This document shows positions 46,044 through 55,367 of a stretch of 64,000 nucleotides of DNA, in pieces. The stretch's first letter is position 1. Each line of letters starts with the position of its first letter. The notes beneath the pieces were generated by a model. It was not told the origin of the DNA and did not search any database. It saw only the letters and a program-made list of their open reading frames with translations. Both the position numbers and the translations under genes were made by a program. The stretch comes from Alteromonadaceae bacterium Bs31 (GTDB taxonomy: Bacteria > Pseudomonadota > Gammaproteobacteria > Pseudomonadales > Cellvibrionaceae): assembly GCA_900177435.1 (NCBI GenBank), contig FXAI01000001.1, positions 619,256 to 683,255 on the forward strand, given 5' to 3'.

Positions 46044-49000
46044 CTAAAGCCCTTCCATGAAATCAAGCATACCCTGATGTCGAACCATTTTGCGATGGTT
46101 AGCCCAAAGTTCTTTAATCTTCTCCTGGTTACAGGCTTTTCGGTCAACCAGAACCCGTGTGGCCAATTCGCCAATTTTACTGGGTGAGGGGCACTTGCTA
46201 AAGACAAACTGATTGCTGATAAGATCCAAAAATGGCCCGGATTTGCTGGTGGGCATAATAAATACCAATTGCAGGCCAAGAGTTTCTGTGAGGTAGTTGA
46301 TGACCTCTCGGGAACGTGTTTCGTCCATCTTTGAGAAGGCCTCGTCTACCAGCACCATGCGCAGGTGAGCACTGCCCTCGTTAAAGCGAAACGCCGACGT
46401 TACCGCTGCGGAGCGAATAATGTACGCAGGCGTTTCCAGTTGGCCCCCAGAGCCGGTACCGTACTGACTTAGCGCGATGGGCGATTTTCCTTCCGGTTCT
46501 TTATAAATTTCGTACTGGCGATAGTTGCGATAGTCGCTTACCCGACCAAGTTCCCGCAGTGCCACTTGCTCGTCTTTATCCAACAGCATTACCAGTAATT
46601 TATCCCGTACCGCGCAGCCTGTTGCTGAAAGGTCTGCATCAAACAGGCTGGTACCGTCACCGAGGCTGGGAATATCAATCACTTCTTTAAAAAATTTCCA
46701 GTACTCCTGAAATTCAGGTACCCAAGTCCAGCCAAAATAAAAGCGCTCTCGGTCGGCACCAAAGCGGTGATGTTCCAATTCGCGGTTGAGGTCGTCAAGA
46801 ATACGTTTGCCTTCGCCAATTGCTTGATAAATGGAGTGGCAAAGGTTGGTAACAAAGGCAGTGTTGAAGCTGTCTTTTAGGCCGGTGAGTTTATCGTATT
46901 TATCCACCAGTACATTGTTTTTCAATCGATTGTGGATTAAATCCACTTCGCCGCGCAATTTTACCACGCGCTGGAAAAATTCATCCCCGTGGCGTTCACC
47001 AAAACCGGTATCGTAGAGAATGCTGTCGTGAGGATTACAATGTTGGTTGTGCGTTAAAATAGTTTGGTAAAGGTCTCGCTCAATTTTTTCCAGGCTTCCG
47101 GTGAGGGTTTGAACCTCTTCCTCAAAATTAAAATTATTTCCAGCCTGTTTGGCTCGCTCATCGCCCTGTTTTAAGGCTTGCTCGCTATCGAAGTCCGTAT
47201 GCCAGTCGGCAATACGCTCAATGGCCACTTCGGCGTCTTCTTGTGCTTGCTGGAAGATGTCCACGGCATCGGCGAGATCTTTTACTTTTTTGCTGCTCTG
47301 GCGCTCTCGTTCCTGCAAGCGTCCGGACTGCTGGCCAAGCTCTCTATAGTGGTTTTCCAGTTCCGCGTATTGTTGTTTTAAATCTGTAAGCTGGTTTTCC
47401 AGTTGCTCGAAATCACTCAGGTCCATTCGGGCAAGGGCAGATTCTGCGGTTTCGATATCGTGATGAAGGTTAAGCATGGTGCGTATAACGTCCGCACACT
47501 GAACAGCCTTAATGGCTTCCACCTGTTCAAATATACGAGCGATAGTCTGGTATTCCTGTTCCGCCGCATTCGCGTCTATCGCCAGTTGTTCCCGCTCTTT
47601 TTCTTTTGCTCGCAACGCCCGCTCACGCGCACCCTGGCCAAAAACCAGTTCGCTATCGTCAAGGTCACAGCGCCACATGCTGTAATTACCGGAGCCCAAA
47701 CCTTCGGGGGTAACACCTCGAGCGGTAGCTCTTAAGGCGTCGGCATCTTTTACCTGTACCACAGAGCCATAAGAGGCACGCAAATAGAATTCGGCGGTTT
47801 TATGGCTAAATGCCATTACTTCAATAATGGAGTCCTTTGGTAGATTTAAACGCTCAGCGTCTCGCTGTGCTTTGTAACCCTGAATAACGCGCGCGCGGTT
47901 GCGTCTGGCGTCGGGTAAGCTGCGAACGATGGCAATGGCTTTTGCTTCGTATTCCTGCTCGACAATAATAGAAAAACGTGCGCCGCCAATATAGCCTTCG
48001 ATGGCCATTTGCCACTGAGGGTCGAGGATTTCAATATAGTCACACAGTACTCGTGGGTCCGCCTGCGGGCAGGCTTTTTTAATGGCTGAGAGTGCACTTT
48101 CCACATAGGAAGGGTAACTGACCTTGCGGCTTTCGAGTAATTGAACCTCTTTCTGCTTTTGCCGTAATTTCGTTTGCAAGTCTTCGCGCTTGCGATTTTG
48201 TGCCGAGAGCACCAGCGCAACCTGATCGCGTATGCCGTTGCCCTTATCGCTATGGGCCTGGTGTAAATGTTGGTAGAGTTTCCTGTGTTCGCCTTCCGCA
48301 GCCAGTACATTATCAAGAAATTCTTGCAGTGGGGCCGTATCTATCCAGTCTTTACCCAGTAATTTGGTTAAGTCAAATTCGGTAACGTCGGTGTTACTGG
48401 TAGTTGCTTTGGCCAGGGTGCGAAACTCTCGGCTATCGAGTGCAGGAATATCCACCGCTAATGAATATTCGTTCAAGCCACTGAGTAACTTTTGTGTTGC
48501 ACCAATGTTACGTTCCAGTTGTTGATGCTGTTCCAGCAGGGGTCTGGCATTGTGCGTGAGCTTTCTATTGGCTTCGGCGATAGTTTTTTCCAGTGCGTCC
48601 TTATCTTTTAATGCCGTAATGCCTTGGCGCTGTGCCTCTAGAGTAATAATCTCTTCGTGAGTCTGGCTGCGTTTAAGTTCACACTGTTGTGCCTTGTCTT
48701 CGTTCTCTGCCAGCGCTTCACGCGTTTCTTTTTGACTGTTTTTTGCCGTTAAATAGGCCTTGTGATTGGTGTTGAGCCTGCGGGTAGCTTCTGTATATTC
48801 CGCCAGGCGTCGTTCCACCCAGGTGTCCAGGTAGCGGCCTGTGGTGTCATTTGCCTTGCCCAAAATTTCAATGGAATCGCGCAAGGCTTTGGTATCACTT
48901 TCCATTTGATGAATGGTTTTCATCAGGTCGGAAACATTGCGAATGGCATCGCCCAGGTCTTTAGGTTCTAAAACCTCGCGTGCGACAAATTCATTAATGC

Positions 49001-49682
49001 TTTTTACCGGCTTGTAGGCCATAAAGTTAGAAAAGGTGCGAGCCGCGTGTTTAGCTTCACGATCCGATACCGCTTCACGCCGACCCCGCAGCGCACCGTA
49101 CAAGCGTCGAAGGTAGGCGCCTTTTTTATCGTAAATTTCTACCGACTTTGCGCCGAACTCTTTTTTCAGCAGGGTGGTAATTTCAGTGATGGGAACAATG
49201 TGCTTGCCATCCGGGTAAGTGCGCACAAAATGCGAGAGTGCCAGCTGTTCGCCGGGTAGAACAAGAAAAATAAGCTCATCCAACCTTGCCTGTTTTTGTG
49301 AGCCAGCGCTGTCCACATGGGCGCGCATACACATCACGGCAGTGAATACTTCCCCGGCTTCTCCCTGTGTGGGATGAAAAATGCCCGCCACATAACCGTC
49401 GGTGGCATGGGGGCGGGCATAGCTGCCATCGTCGCAACCCAGCACGTAGGAGGCGAGGGTGCGCACCTGCTTGCCGCCGCGACCTTTTTGGGTGGTTTCA
49501 TCCTGGCCGGGGTTGTAGTTAAATAAATTTTCGTGGGCAGCGGTCATCAATGTTTGAATGGCATCTGCGGCAGTGGTTTTACCCGAACCATTGCCGCCAG
49601 AAAACAAATTGATGGGGCCAAAATCAAATTCCAGATGGGGTATATTGCCCCAGTTGACAAAAACGCCTTTTTTCAAAAACAT
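46044..49682 (-). CDS. jetC: Wadjet JetC, SMC/MukB-like ATPase
   Basis: The product has 1212 residues. Walker A is SGGNGSGKTTAADAIQTL at the N-terminus. Long coiled-coil arms follow (roughly 290-420 and 670-900) around a central hinge with YIGGARFSIIVE. The ABC signature QYGTGSGGQLETPAYI and Walker B LRMVLVDEAFSKMDE lie in the C-terminal head. It is the motor that extrudes DNA loops and recognises small circular plasmids. Its ATG directly follows the jetB stop (TAAATG), so the two are translationally coupled. Confidence 0.95.
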   Translation of the reverse strand: MFLKKGVFVNWGNIPHLEFDFGPINLFSGGNGSGKTTAADAIQTLMTAAHENLFNYNPGQDETTQKGRGGKQVRTLASYVLGCDDGSYARPHATDGYVAGIFHPTQGEAGEVFTAVMCMRAHVDSAGSQKQARLDELIFLVLPGEQLALSHFVRTYPDGKHIVPITEITTLLKKEFGAKSVEIYDKKGAYLRRLYGALRGRREAVSDREAKHAARTFSNFMAYKPVKSINEFVAREVLEPKDLGDAIRNVSDLMKTIHQMESDTKALRDSIEILGKANDTTGRYLDTWVERRLAEYTEATRRLNTNHKAYLTAKNSQKETREALAENEDKAQQCELKRSQTHEEIITLEAQRQGITALKDKDALEKTIAEANRKLTHNARPLLEQHQQLERNIGATQKLLSGLNEYSLAVDIPALDSREFRTLAKATTSNTDVTEFDLTKLLGKDWIDTAPLQEFLDNVLAAEGEHRKLYQHLHQAHSDKGNGIRDQVALVLSAQNRKREDLQTKLRQKQKEVQLLESRKVSYPSYVESALSAIKKACPQADPRVLCDYIEILDPQWQMAIEGYIGGARFSIIVEQEYEAKAIAIVRSLPDARRNRARVIQGYKAQRDAERLNLPKDSIIEVMAFSHKTAEFYLRASYGSVVQVKDADALRATARGVTPEGLGSGNYSMWRCDLDDSELVFGQGARERALRAKEKEREQLAIDANAAEQEYQTIARIFEQVEAIKAVQCADVIRTMLNLHHDIETAESALARMDLSDFEQLENQLTDLKQQYAELENHYRELGQQSGRLQERERQSSKKVKDLADAVDIFQQAQEDAEVAIERIADWHTDFDSEQALKQGDERAKQAGNNFNFEEEVQTLTGSLEKIERDLYQTILTHNQHCNPHDSILYDTGFGERHGDEFFQRVVKLRGEVDLIHNRLKNNVLVDKYDKLTGLKDSFNTAFVTNLCHSIYQAIGEGKRILDDLNRELEHHRFGADRERFYFGWTWVPEFQEYWKFFKEVIDIPSLGDGTSLFDADLSATGCAVRDKLLVMLLDKDEQVALRELGRVSDYRNYRQYEIYKEPEGKSPIALSQYGTGSGGQLETPAYIIRSAAVTSAFRFNEGSAHLRMVLVDEAFSKMDETRSREVINYLTETLGLQLVFIMPTSKSGPFLDLISNQFVFSKCPSPSKIGELATRVLVDRKACNQEKIKELWANHRKMVRHQGMLDFMEGL

Positions 49683-50459
49683 TTACTGGCGCTCCTGGTC
49701 TTCATTGTCGTTTAAGGTGGAATCTTCTACGGTGTTATCTTCCAAGGAAGTACCTGCTAAGGCAGTATCGTCAAAAAGGGCGCTTGCAACAATCGTGTCC
49801 TTTTCTGGCTGCTGATTTTCTTCTGTTAAAACTGTGTCTCCCATTAGCCCGTTTAACACTTGTTCGCTAACAAAGCTGGTAATGGAGGGCTGAATACTCA
49901 GCCAGCTTTCTTCGCTCTCCAGTTCATCGTCCATATTAAATTGAATCAGCCGCAGTTGGCGCAGGCGAACAAACAGTCGTTTTCGCTCAACCTGGCCCTC
50001 TGGTAAATTGCGTTTTAGCAAGTTATTCATTGCTATGGCGAGGCCCTCAAGGGAAAGCATTACATTGCCTTTCTCATCTACCTGGCCTTCGCGCAGCGCT
50101 TTTTCGTATTCTTCTCGTAGTACAAGAATTACCGCCACTTCCTGTTGAGTGGGGCGAGAACGAAAGCCGCCGCTGAAGGGGGAGTTCTCTTCGTCGATCA
50201 TGCCGGGAACGTCAGCGCCGGGAGGGTAAACTCGAATAAAAGCAAATTGCTTGTTGTGCTGAATTCGCATGGCCAATACGCGCAGGTAATCTTCTACCAG
50301 CGAGTCACATTGCAGGTAGCGGTCATATAGCATTGCTTCGACCTGGCTTTCATCCCGGCAAATTACGCCATAGTCTAAAAGCCGTATTAGAATTTCGGAA
50401 AATTCTTCTTGTTTCAGGCCGATTTTTGCTAATTGTTCAGTTAAAAAGTTTTCTATCAT
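49683..50459 (-). CDS. jetB: Wadjet JetB (DUF4194), kleisin-associated subunit
   Basis: I start at the ATG giving [14 protein letters not shown] (258 aa), because the longer frame overlaps the end of jetA region without a ribosome-binding site. DUF4194 features are [50 protein letters not shown] and [19 protein letters not shown]. The acidic tail of about 50 residues is low complexity and variable. JetB is a MukE-like winged-helix partner of JetA and JetC. Confidence 0.93.
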   Translation of the reverse strand: MIENFLTEQLAKIGLKQEEFSEILIRLLDYGVICRDESQVEAMLYDRYLQCDSLVEDYLRVLAMRIQHNKQFAFIRVYPPGADVPGMIDEENSPFSGGFRSRPTQQEVAVILVLREEYEKALREGQVDEKGNVMLSLEGLAIAMNNLLKRNLPEGQVERKRLFVRLRQLRLIQFNMDDELESEESWLSIQPSITSFVSEQVLNGLMGDTVLTEENQQPEKDTIVASALFDDTALAGTSLEDNTVEDSTLNDNEDQERQ

Positions 50460-50522
50460 TATTGATATCTTTGACTTGCCGGTGCCAATGGCGACGAGCA
50501 TGCTTCGCCACAACACAGTAAT

Positions 50523-51950
50523 TCATTTTGGGGTGAGTTCAATGGTAAATTCGTCCTGCTGTCGGTAGAAATCGGATTCGATTGTTCTGCCTGTTGGCTC
50601 CACCTTAAAGCTGTGCTCTGTACTCAAACTATTCACCGCGCCCACCTCAATAATATGCGCCATGGCCAGCAAATCGTGGGCAGAATCTATGGGTAGGTTT
50701 CGCGTTGATATTTTTTGCCCGGAACGCAGCGCTTTAACAATGTACTCGCGTACCTTTTGATTATTAATGGTAAAGGCCTGATCCAGCATTTGCTGAATAA
50801 GTATTTCTTTTTGTGCCTCTTTATCCACTGTCTGGTCTTCATTAACTGCAGTGTGTACATACTGGGCTCGCTTGCGCTCCTGCAATTTTATTTGTGCCGG
50901 GTCCACCAGTTGCAGTTTAACTGTAGCCATCTGTTCTGCTGCAGCTTGCAGCTTTGCGTTAAAGGTTTCTTCATTGCAGTCTTGCAGTTGCTTGCACACT
51001 TGCAGCAGGTCGTTATTTTGCTGGCTGTTCAAGTAGCTCAACTGTCGAATAATAATATCCGCTCGCTTGGTAAAACTGTGTAAGGCGCGGCGCAGGGCGG
51101 GCAGCATAATGTCGGCGGCATTGCCCATTCGGCGTTCTATGGTGTCCAAAATCAGCCACAGTACCGACTGCCCTTCTATGGCCATTTCCGGTACTAGGCG
51201 CCTTAGCTGCTTTTCGATCTCGTGTTTGGTTTCAGTCTTTTTACGGCGTATTTTACTGATGGCTTTGTGAATCTGGTCACGGTGCTTTTCTACGCTATCG
51301 GCAGAAAGGCGAACAGATACATCTGGCTGAAAACGCTTTTCCATAAACTCGAAAAACTGGTCGGTAGCCTGTTGTACCAGTTGCTGGGATTCCACTTCAC
51401 GCACCAGTTGCCGTTTGCGTTCTTCCAGTTCTGAAATAACATCGGTGAAATCGGTCACAATACGCTCAGAGTATTCAAAAGCATCCAAGAGGTCGTGTAC
51501 TTCCCCTCTGTTTATAAACGCTTCTAGCGCGTTCAGGGTGTTGCGCGTATTGCGGTGACGAGTGCGAATCTGGGTGTTATCTGCCTCCACCAGCGGCTGG
51601 GTAAACTGCCTGCCCATGCGGCTAAAGGGAAAGGTGGACTGCATAGTGGCAGTATCTACCTGCTTTTCCAGCCAGCCGTATTCCAGCAATTGCTTCAGAA
51701 TCCAATTGGCCTTTTCCCGGTTATTTTTAAAGCGAGTTTCTTCCTCACCGTCTTCGGCCTCCAGCACCGGCGCCCGCACCAGCGCTTCTTCCAGAATCTC
51801 CAGCACCTGTTCTCGCGACAGAGAAGAGCCATAGTCCGCATTGGAGCTGTACAGGCGCTGGTACAGCAGGCACAGGCACTGCACCACTTGCTCGCGGTAT
51901 TTGCTGGTGAGAGGCCTAAAAAAATGTTGCCGTTCGGGAGTGAAGAACAT
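50523..51950 (-). CDS. jetA: Wadjet JetA (DUF3375), kleisin/MukF-like subunit
   Basis: The product has 475 residues: MFFTPERQHFFRPLTSKYRE, a winged-helix region, and long helices in the middle (RKRQLVREVESQQLVQQ, IHKAISKIRRKKTETKHEI). DUF3375-like JetA is the kleisin of type I Wadjet. The whole jetABCD operon is present and uninterrupted. Only a few tens of bases separate the start from recognisable Rhs sequence, so the promoter region of the operon seems to have been replaced or cut by the neighbouring Rhs remnant. Confidence 0.93.
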   Translation of the reverse strand: MFFTPERQHFFRPLTSKYREQVVQCLCLLYQRLYSSNADYGSSLSREQVLEILEEALVRAPVLEAEDGEEETRFKNNREKANWILKQLLEYGWLEKQVDTATMQSTFPFSRMGRQFTQPLVEADNTQIRTRHRNTRNTLNALEAFINRGEVHDLLDAFEYSERIVTDFTDVISELEERKRQLVREVESQQLVQQATDQFFEFMEKRFQPDVSVRLSADSVEKHRDQIHKAISKIRRKKTETKHEIEKQLRRLVPEMAIEGQSVLWLILDTIERRMGNAADIMLPALRRALHSFTKRADIIIRQLSYLNSQQNNDLLQVCKQLQDCNEETFNAKLQAAAEQMATVKLQLVDPAQIKLQERKRAQYVHTAVNEDQTVDKEAQKEILIQQMLDQAFTINNQKVREYIVKALRSGQKISTRNLPIDSAHDLLAMAHIIEVGAVNSLSTEHSFKVEPTGRTIESDFYRQQDEFTIELTPK

Positions 51951-52029
51951 GCCGGATGCGGAAAAACCTGAAGCTTTCGGGGCGGTAATGGTAGTGCTTC
52001 TTCGGCTTGATTGGAATATTTACTTCCGA

Positions 52030-53156
52030 GCAGATAGCTCAGGGCTTGCAGTTACAACCAGCGCCGCAAAAGGCAATAGCCAAGTGTGCAACCAGCCGAA
52101 TAACGCCTACTGGACACTGGAGGCCAGTGCTTCGGGTCCACGGGGATATACCTGTTTAGATGCACTCGGTCGCGCGATACGTAAAGCCGCGCCTTCCTTT
52201 GATGGCTCAAAATGGATATTGGTAGATACGGAATACGACAAACTGGTCAGGGTTATCCTAACCAGTATTCCCTTCCTGCAGGGTTCGTCACTGGGCGCTC
52301 AAGACTGGACAGAAAATGCCGATGTAGATGTTCTGGGTCGTGCTGGGAGTATATACCAGCCAGTGCGTGAAGATGGCGAACGCCCTAGAACTCAATTCAC
52401 CTATATCGATAATATAAAAACAATAAGCAATGCTAAGCAGCTAGTGCGTCGTGCAGTTAGCAATGCGCTTGGGCAAGTTGTTCGCGTGAAAGACCCGCTA
52501 AAAGGTGAAACGGATTTTTACTTTGATGCCTCTGGCAACCTGCGCTTGATGAAAGACCCAGTGGGCAACCAGACCAGCATAGGTTACAACCTGGTGGGTA
52601 GAAAAACGAGTATGTCGGACCCTGATAAAGGCAATTTGGGCTATAATTACAATGCTTTTGGCGAGTTGAATTGGCGCGTGTATGGGACAGCGTTACCGTG
52701 TGCGGTAGTGCGCAATACAGCCAATCAATAAATTTTGATGGCTTAGGTCGTGTGTCTCAAACAACCACTACCTTTCCTGGCCATAACAACAGTACCACGC
52801 ATTACGAAAAACAAACTTACGACCAGTTTGGTCGTGTATTCCAAGTTTTCGATAGTGCGCGATCCAGTGCCTCGTTCAATAAGAATGGTGTAAAAAATGT
52901 GTATAACAGCCAAGGCTACTTGGAGCGAGTGGTTGATGTAGCGGGCAAAAACGGCAAACATGACTTGTTTTACCAAGTAAAAGCAATGGATGCTCGGGGT
53001 AAAATAACGGAGGCGCTATACGGGAATGGTGTTACCCAAAAATACGCCTATTACCAGGGCACGGGCTTAGCTAAAACCATTAAAGCCTTTGGTTCTAACA
53101 TGATCGATAACGCCCAGCACATTGAGCTGGTGTGGGACGAAGTCGGCGAATATATA
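52030..53156 (+). pseudogene. Frameshifted, 5'-truncated Rhs core fragment
   Basis: One frame up to about 52680 reads Rhs YD-repeat sequence (ASGPRGYTCLDALGRAIRK, DTEYDKL, FYFDASGNLRLMKDPVGN, LGYNYNAFGELNW). A second frame continues it (SINFDGLGRVSQTTTTF, YDQFGRVFQVFDSA, VYNSQGYLERVVD, YGNGVTQKYAYYQGTGL). A frameshift therefore lies near 52660-52740. The usual N-terminal three-quarters of an Rhs protein and its start are missing. The fragment ends exactly where a GGACATCCAA repeat begins. It cannot make a full Rhs shell and serves only as a scar of a former Rhs gene. Confidence 0.85.
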
Positions 53157-53177
53157 GGACATCCAAGTAGTTGACTT
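53157..53177 (+). repeat. GGACATCCAA junction repeat, copy 1
   Basis: A 21-bp copy of the island repeat (GGACATCC ... TAGTTGACTT) joins the end of the Rhs core to the first tip cassette. It adds an in-frame TGA at 53172-53174 before the tip. Confidence 0.85.
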
Positions 53178-53216
53178 AATTGGGTTAGTGATCGTTGGCA
53201 TGCGGTTAAGGATGAG

Positions 53217-54647
53217 GTGAGGCAATATGCGGGGGCAATAGTTGCTGTCGTACTAACAATTTATACGCCGTGGGCGAATGCGGTTTGGGCCCCTATCGTA
53301 AATGGAATGATAGCGGGTGCTGTTGGCGCTGCCGGCATTGGCGCTGCATTTGGCGGCGGTGGTGAAGGCTTTAGTGCAGAGGGTTTGATTGCGGCGGCAG
53401 TTGTTGGTGGTGTTACTACAACGATTACTGGGAGTAAGTTTAAGAATGGGGCTGCTGGGTCGGCGTTTATGTATGCGCTTAGTGCTGGGGTTTCAAAGAT
53501 TAAAGCGATCTCTGGTGGGCAAAATAATTATTTTGATGAAAATGTAGAAACTCGGCCCGACTTTGAATATAAAGATGCGTTAAAATTAAAGCAAGCCCTG
53601 ATCGACCAAGGTGCAAAGCTAGAAAAGATTGTTAGCTTAGCAAAAAGCGGGGATCCGAATGCGTTAGCCGTAGTAAAAGAATTTTTTGGTGATCAAGTAG
53701 ATTTGGGGGCGCTTGATACTAACGTGCAGAAAATTCAAGAAACAATTAAAAAATTCAGCCCCGGTAGATATAGGAAAATATTCAACAAAGATAAGACCCA
53801 TGCGAATGGCACTACAGGTGGGTACTTCAGTGAAAAAACACAAAATATATACCTTTCTAAAACGGCTTTTGACGATGCTTTAAGTGGTAATAAAAATTAT
53901 ACTTTAATACATGAGCATACTCACGCTATGGGGTTCGGTCATCCCGGTTACGATAACCAAAGCTCCATGGGAGGAGTAGAGTATGCCCGCGCTCATGCTA
54001 ATAGCTCGTCTAATATAAATACGGCGATAATTACAGAGATCCATATGCTTATCAGGGCGTTCTGGAGAACTATTGATATGTCTACAAGAATTATATTCCT
54101 GCTGTTTATTCTCTTATCAGAGTACTCTCATGGCGCTAGTGGGATGTTTACTTCTGAGGTGAACCTCAATGTAGGTTTAGAGTGCGATAACTATAGTCAG
54201 AGGGTAAATATTATTTTTAAGTTTGAAAATGTATCGAGTGATTACTTGAAATTATCCCCTGTTCAGTTGAGGCTTGTACATAACTACCCTAATGTTTTTT
54301 TGTTTGATCCAGACTTTCCAGTTGGGGAGCCCAATACAAGAAGGCGCGCAAAGTATCGTGGTCCAATAGCTTCTCTCGATAAGCCCAAAGTCGCCACTGC
54401 TGACCTTTATTCGCTGGGGCCGGGGAAGACGGTTTTTATTCACAATCATATTTCGAGCTTCTATGATTTGGATGTCGACTTTAACTACTACGTAACAGTG
54501 CCGTTTAACTATTATGATAAAAGCGAAAAATATCTTAATGATGGGATGATTAGGTTTTACCTCGATAGAAAATGCTTCTTGTCATCAGAAACCCAGTGGT
54601 TGGACGACGTGGAAATCTTGTGGCACAAGATCAAGATTAAAGGATAG
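53217..54647 (+). CDS. Orphan Rhs C-terminal tip 1: metalloprotease toxin, fused in frame to the next gene
   Basis: The frame is open from 53175 and the first candidate start is a GTG at 53217. It encodes a Gly/Ala-rich pre-toxin region (MIAGAVGAAGIGAAF ... FMYALSAG), then a variable domain with LIHEHTHAMGFGH, a HExxH zinc site. It is followed by GYDNQ and EYARAHANS, resembling the aspzincin (M35-like) layout. The toxin frame then runs without a stop into a second coding segment that begins MSTRIIFLLFIL with its own ribosome-binding site. Composition is AT-rich. Either a stop codon was lost or the two are made as one protein. Confidence 0.72.
   Translation: MRQYAGAIVAVVLTIYTPWANAVWAPIVNGMIAGAVGAAGIGAAFGGGGEGFSAEGLIAAAVVGGVTTTITGSKFKNGAAGSAFMYALSAGVSKIKAISGGQNNYFDENVETRPDFEYKDALKLKQALIDQGAKLEKIVSLAKSGDPNALAVVKEFFGDQVDLGALDTNVQKIQETIKKFSPGRYRKIFNKDKTHANGTTGGYFSEKTQNIYLSKTAFDDALSGNKNYTLIHEHTHAMGFGHPGYDNQSSMGGVEYARAHANSSSNINTAIITEIHMLIRAFWRTIDMSTRIIFLLFILLSEYSHGASGMFTSEVNLNVGLECDNYSQRVNIIFKFENVSSDYLKLSPVQLRLVHNYPNVFLFDPDFPVGEPNTRRRAKYRGPIASLDKPKVATADLYSLGPGKTVFIHNHISSFYDLDVDFNYYVTVPFNYYDKSEKYLNDGMIRFYLDRKCFLSSETQWLDDVEILWHKIKIKG
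53461..53491 (+). repeat. 31-bp identity block in tip 1 pre-toxin region
   Basis: This block encodes AFMYALSAG and is identical over 31 bases to 54761-54791, exactly 1300 bp downstream. It lies at the boundary between conserved pre-toxin and variable toxin. Confidence 0.9.
54078..54647 (+). CDS. Candidate immunity protein 1 (secreted)
   Basis: An ATG with GGAG ten bases upstream starts 189 residues with a signal peptide (MSTRIIFLLFILLSEYSHGA). The remainder is beta-rich with no domain I recognise. A secreted partner directly behind a metalloprotease tip fits a periplasmic immunity protein. It is in the same frame as the toxin without an intervening stop, which is unusual. The function is inferred from position only. 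Confidence 0.5.
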   Translation: MSTRIIFLLFILLSEYSHGASGMFTSEVNLNVGLECDNYSQRVNIIFKFENVSSDYLKLSPVQLRLVHNYPNVFLFDPDFPVGEPNTRRRAKYRGPIASLDKPKVATADLYSLGPGKTVFIHNHISSFYDLDVDFNYYVTVPFNYYDKSEKYLNDGMIRFYLDRKCFLSSETQWLDDVEILWHKIKIKG

Positions 54648-54663
54648 GGGGTATAAATATAAA

Positions 54664-54713
54664 GGACATCCAAGTATTTTGGTATATCTAAGGGACATCC
54701 AAGTATTTGACTT
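54664..54713 (+). repeat. GGACATCCAA junction repeats, copies 2 and 3
   Basis: Copies begin at 54664 and 54693, 29 bp apart. The second ends TTGACTT like copies 1 and 5. They lie between cassette 1 and cassette 2, and copy 3 is read in frame into tip 2. Confidence 0.85.
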
Positions 54714-55365
54714 TACCTCAAGGATCACTGGAGGGAAGTTTTCCAGTGGGGCTGGCGGGGCGGCGTTTATGTATGCGCTTAGTGCTGGGGTGAGGGCTAC
54801 AGGAAATAGGCGCGCAGACAAAAGCGGAGAGCCGGCTGATATTTCCAATGAAGTCAAAAAAGTTTTTGGTGAGGATAAAGTAACTGTCACTACCAAAGGT
54901 GATGAAACTTTTATAGATATAAATTTAAAAGTTAAAAAAGGTACAGGTCTTTTAACCGAAGATTTTGAAGCAATAATGTCAGACATCGTAAGAGACTGGA
55001 ATACACAAGCCGAGATAGATGGTCATACTTATCATGTGAAGACAACGCTTACCGTTGATAATAATATTTTAAGCTCCGGCGATTTTTCTATAGAATCATG
55101 GTCATCTCTCCCCCCGGATGATCAGAGAGACGCTGCAGGAATGAATATAGGTAAACGAATATACGTGAACCGTAATGTGGTGCTCGATAAAAATGGGGCG
55201 GCGCGAATGATGTCAAGGTCTGGTACAGCTGCACATGAATTTGGTCATCTAATAGGACTTGAACACCAGAAGAATGTGACTAATAGTATTATGAGTTACG
55301 CAGATGTTCGCGATGTTTCATCTGGGACTGATCTACAAAGGTTGGCTCATAGATATGGGAATTAA
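54679..55365 (+). CDS. Orphan Rhs C-terminal tip 2: metzincin-type metalloprotease toxin
   Basis: The frame starts inside the repeat at a TTG, with no ribosome-binding site, as expected for a displaced tip. A short pre-toxin piece (ITGGKF...GAGGAAFMYALSAG) matches cassette 1. The variable domain ends in a complete metzincin site, AAHEFGHLIGLEH, with the Met-turn SIMSYAD. The stop is followed after two bases by the next gene. If joined to an Rhs shell it would deliver a zinc protease. Alone it is probably silent. Confidence 0.75.
   Translation: MVYLRDIQVFDFTSRITGGKFSSGAGGAAFMYALSAGVRATGNRRADKSGEPADISNEVKKVFGEDKVTVTTKGDETFIDINLKVKKGTGLLTEDFEAIMSDIVRDWNTQAEIDGHTYHVKTTLTVDNNILSSGDFSIESWSSLPPDDQRDAAGMNIGKRIYVNRNVVLDKNGAARMMSRSGTAAHEFGHLIGLEHQKNVTNSIMSYADVRDVSSGTDLQRLAHRYGN
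54761..54791 (+). repeat. 31-bp identity block in tip 2 pre-toxin region
   Basis: This is the partner of the 53461-53491 block, identical over 31 bases. It could act as a homology arm for exchange of tip 1 with tip 2. Confidence 0.9.
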
Positions 55366-55367
55366 GT

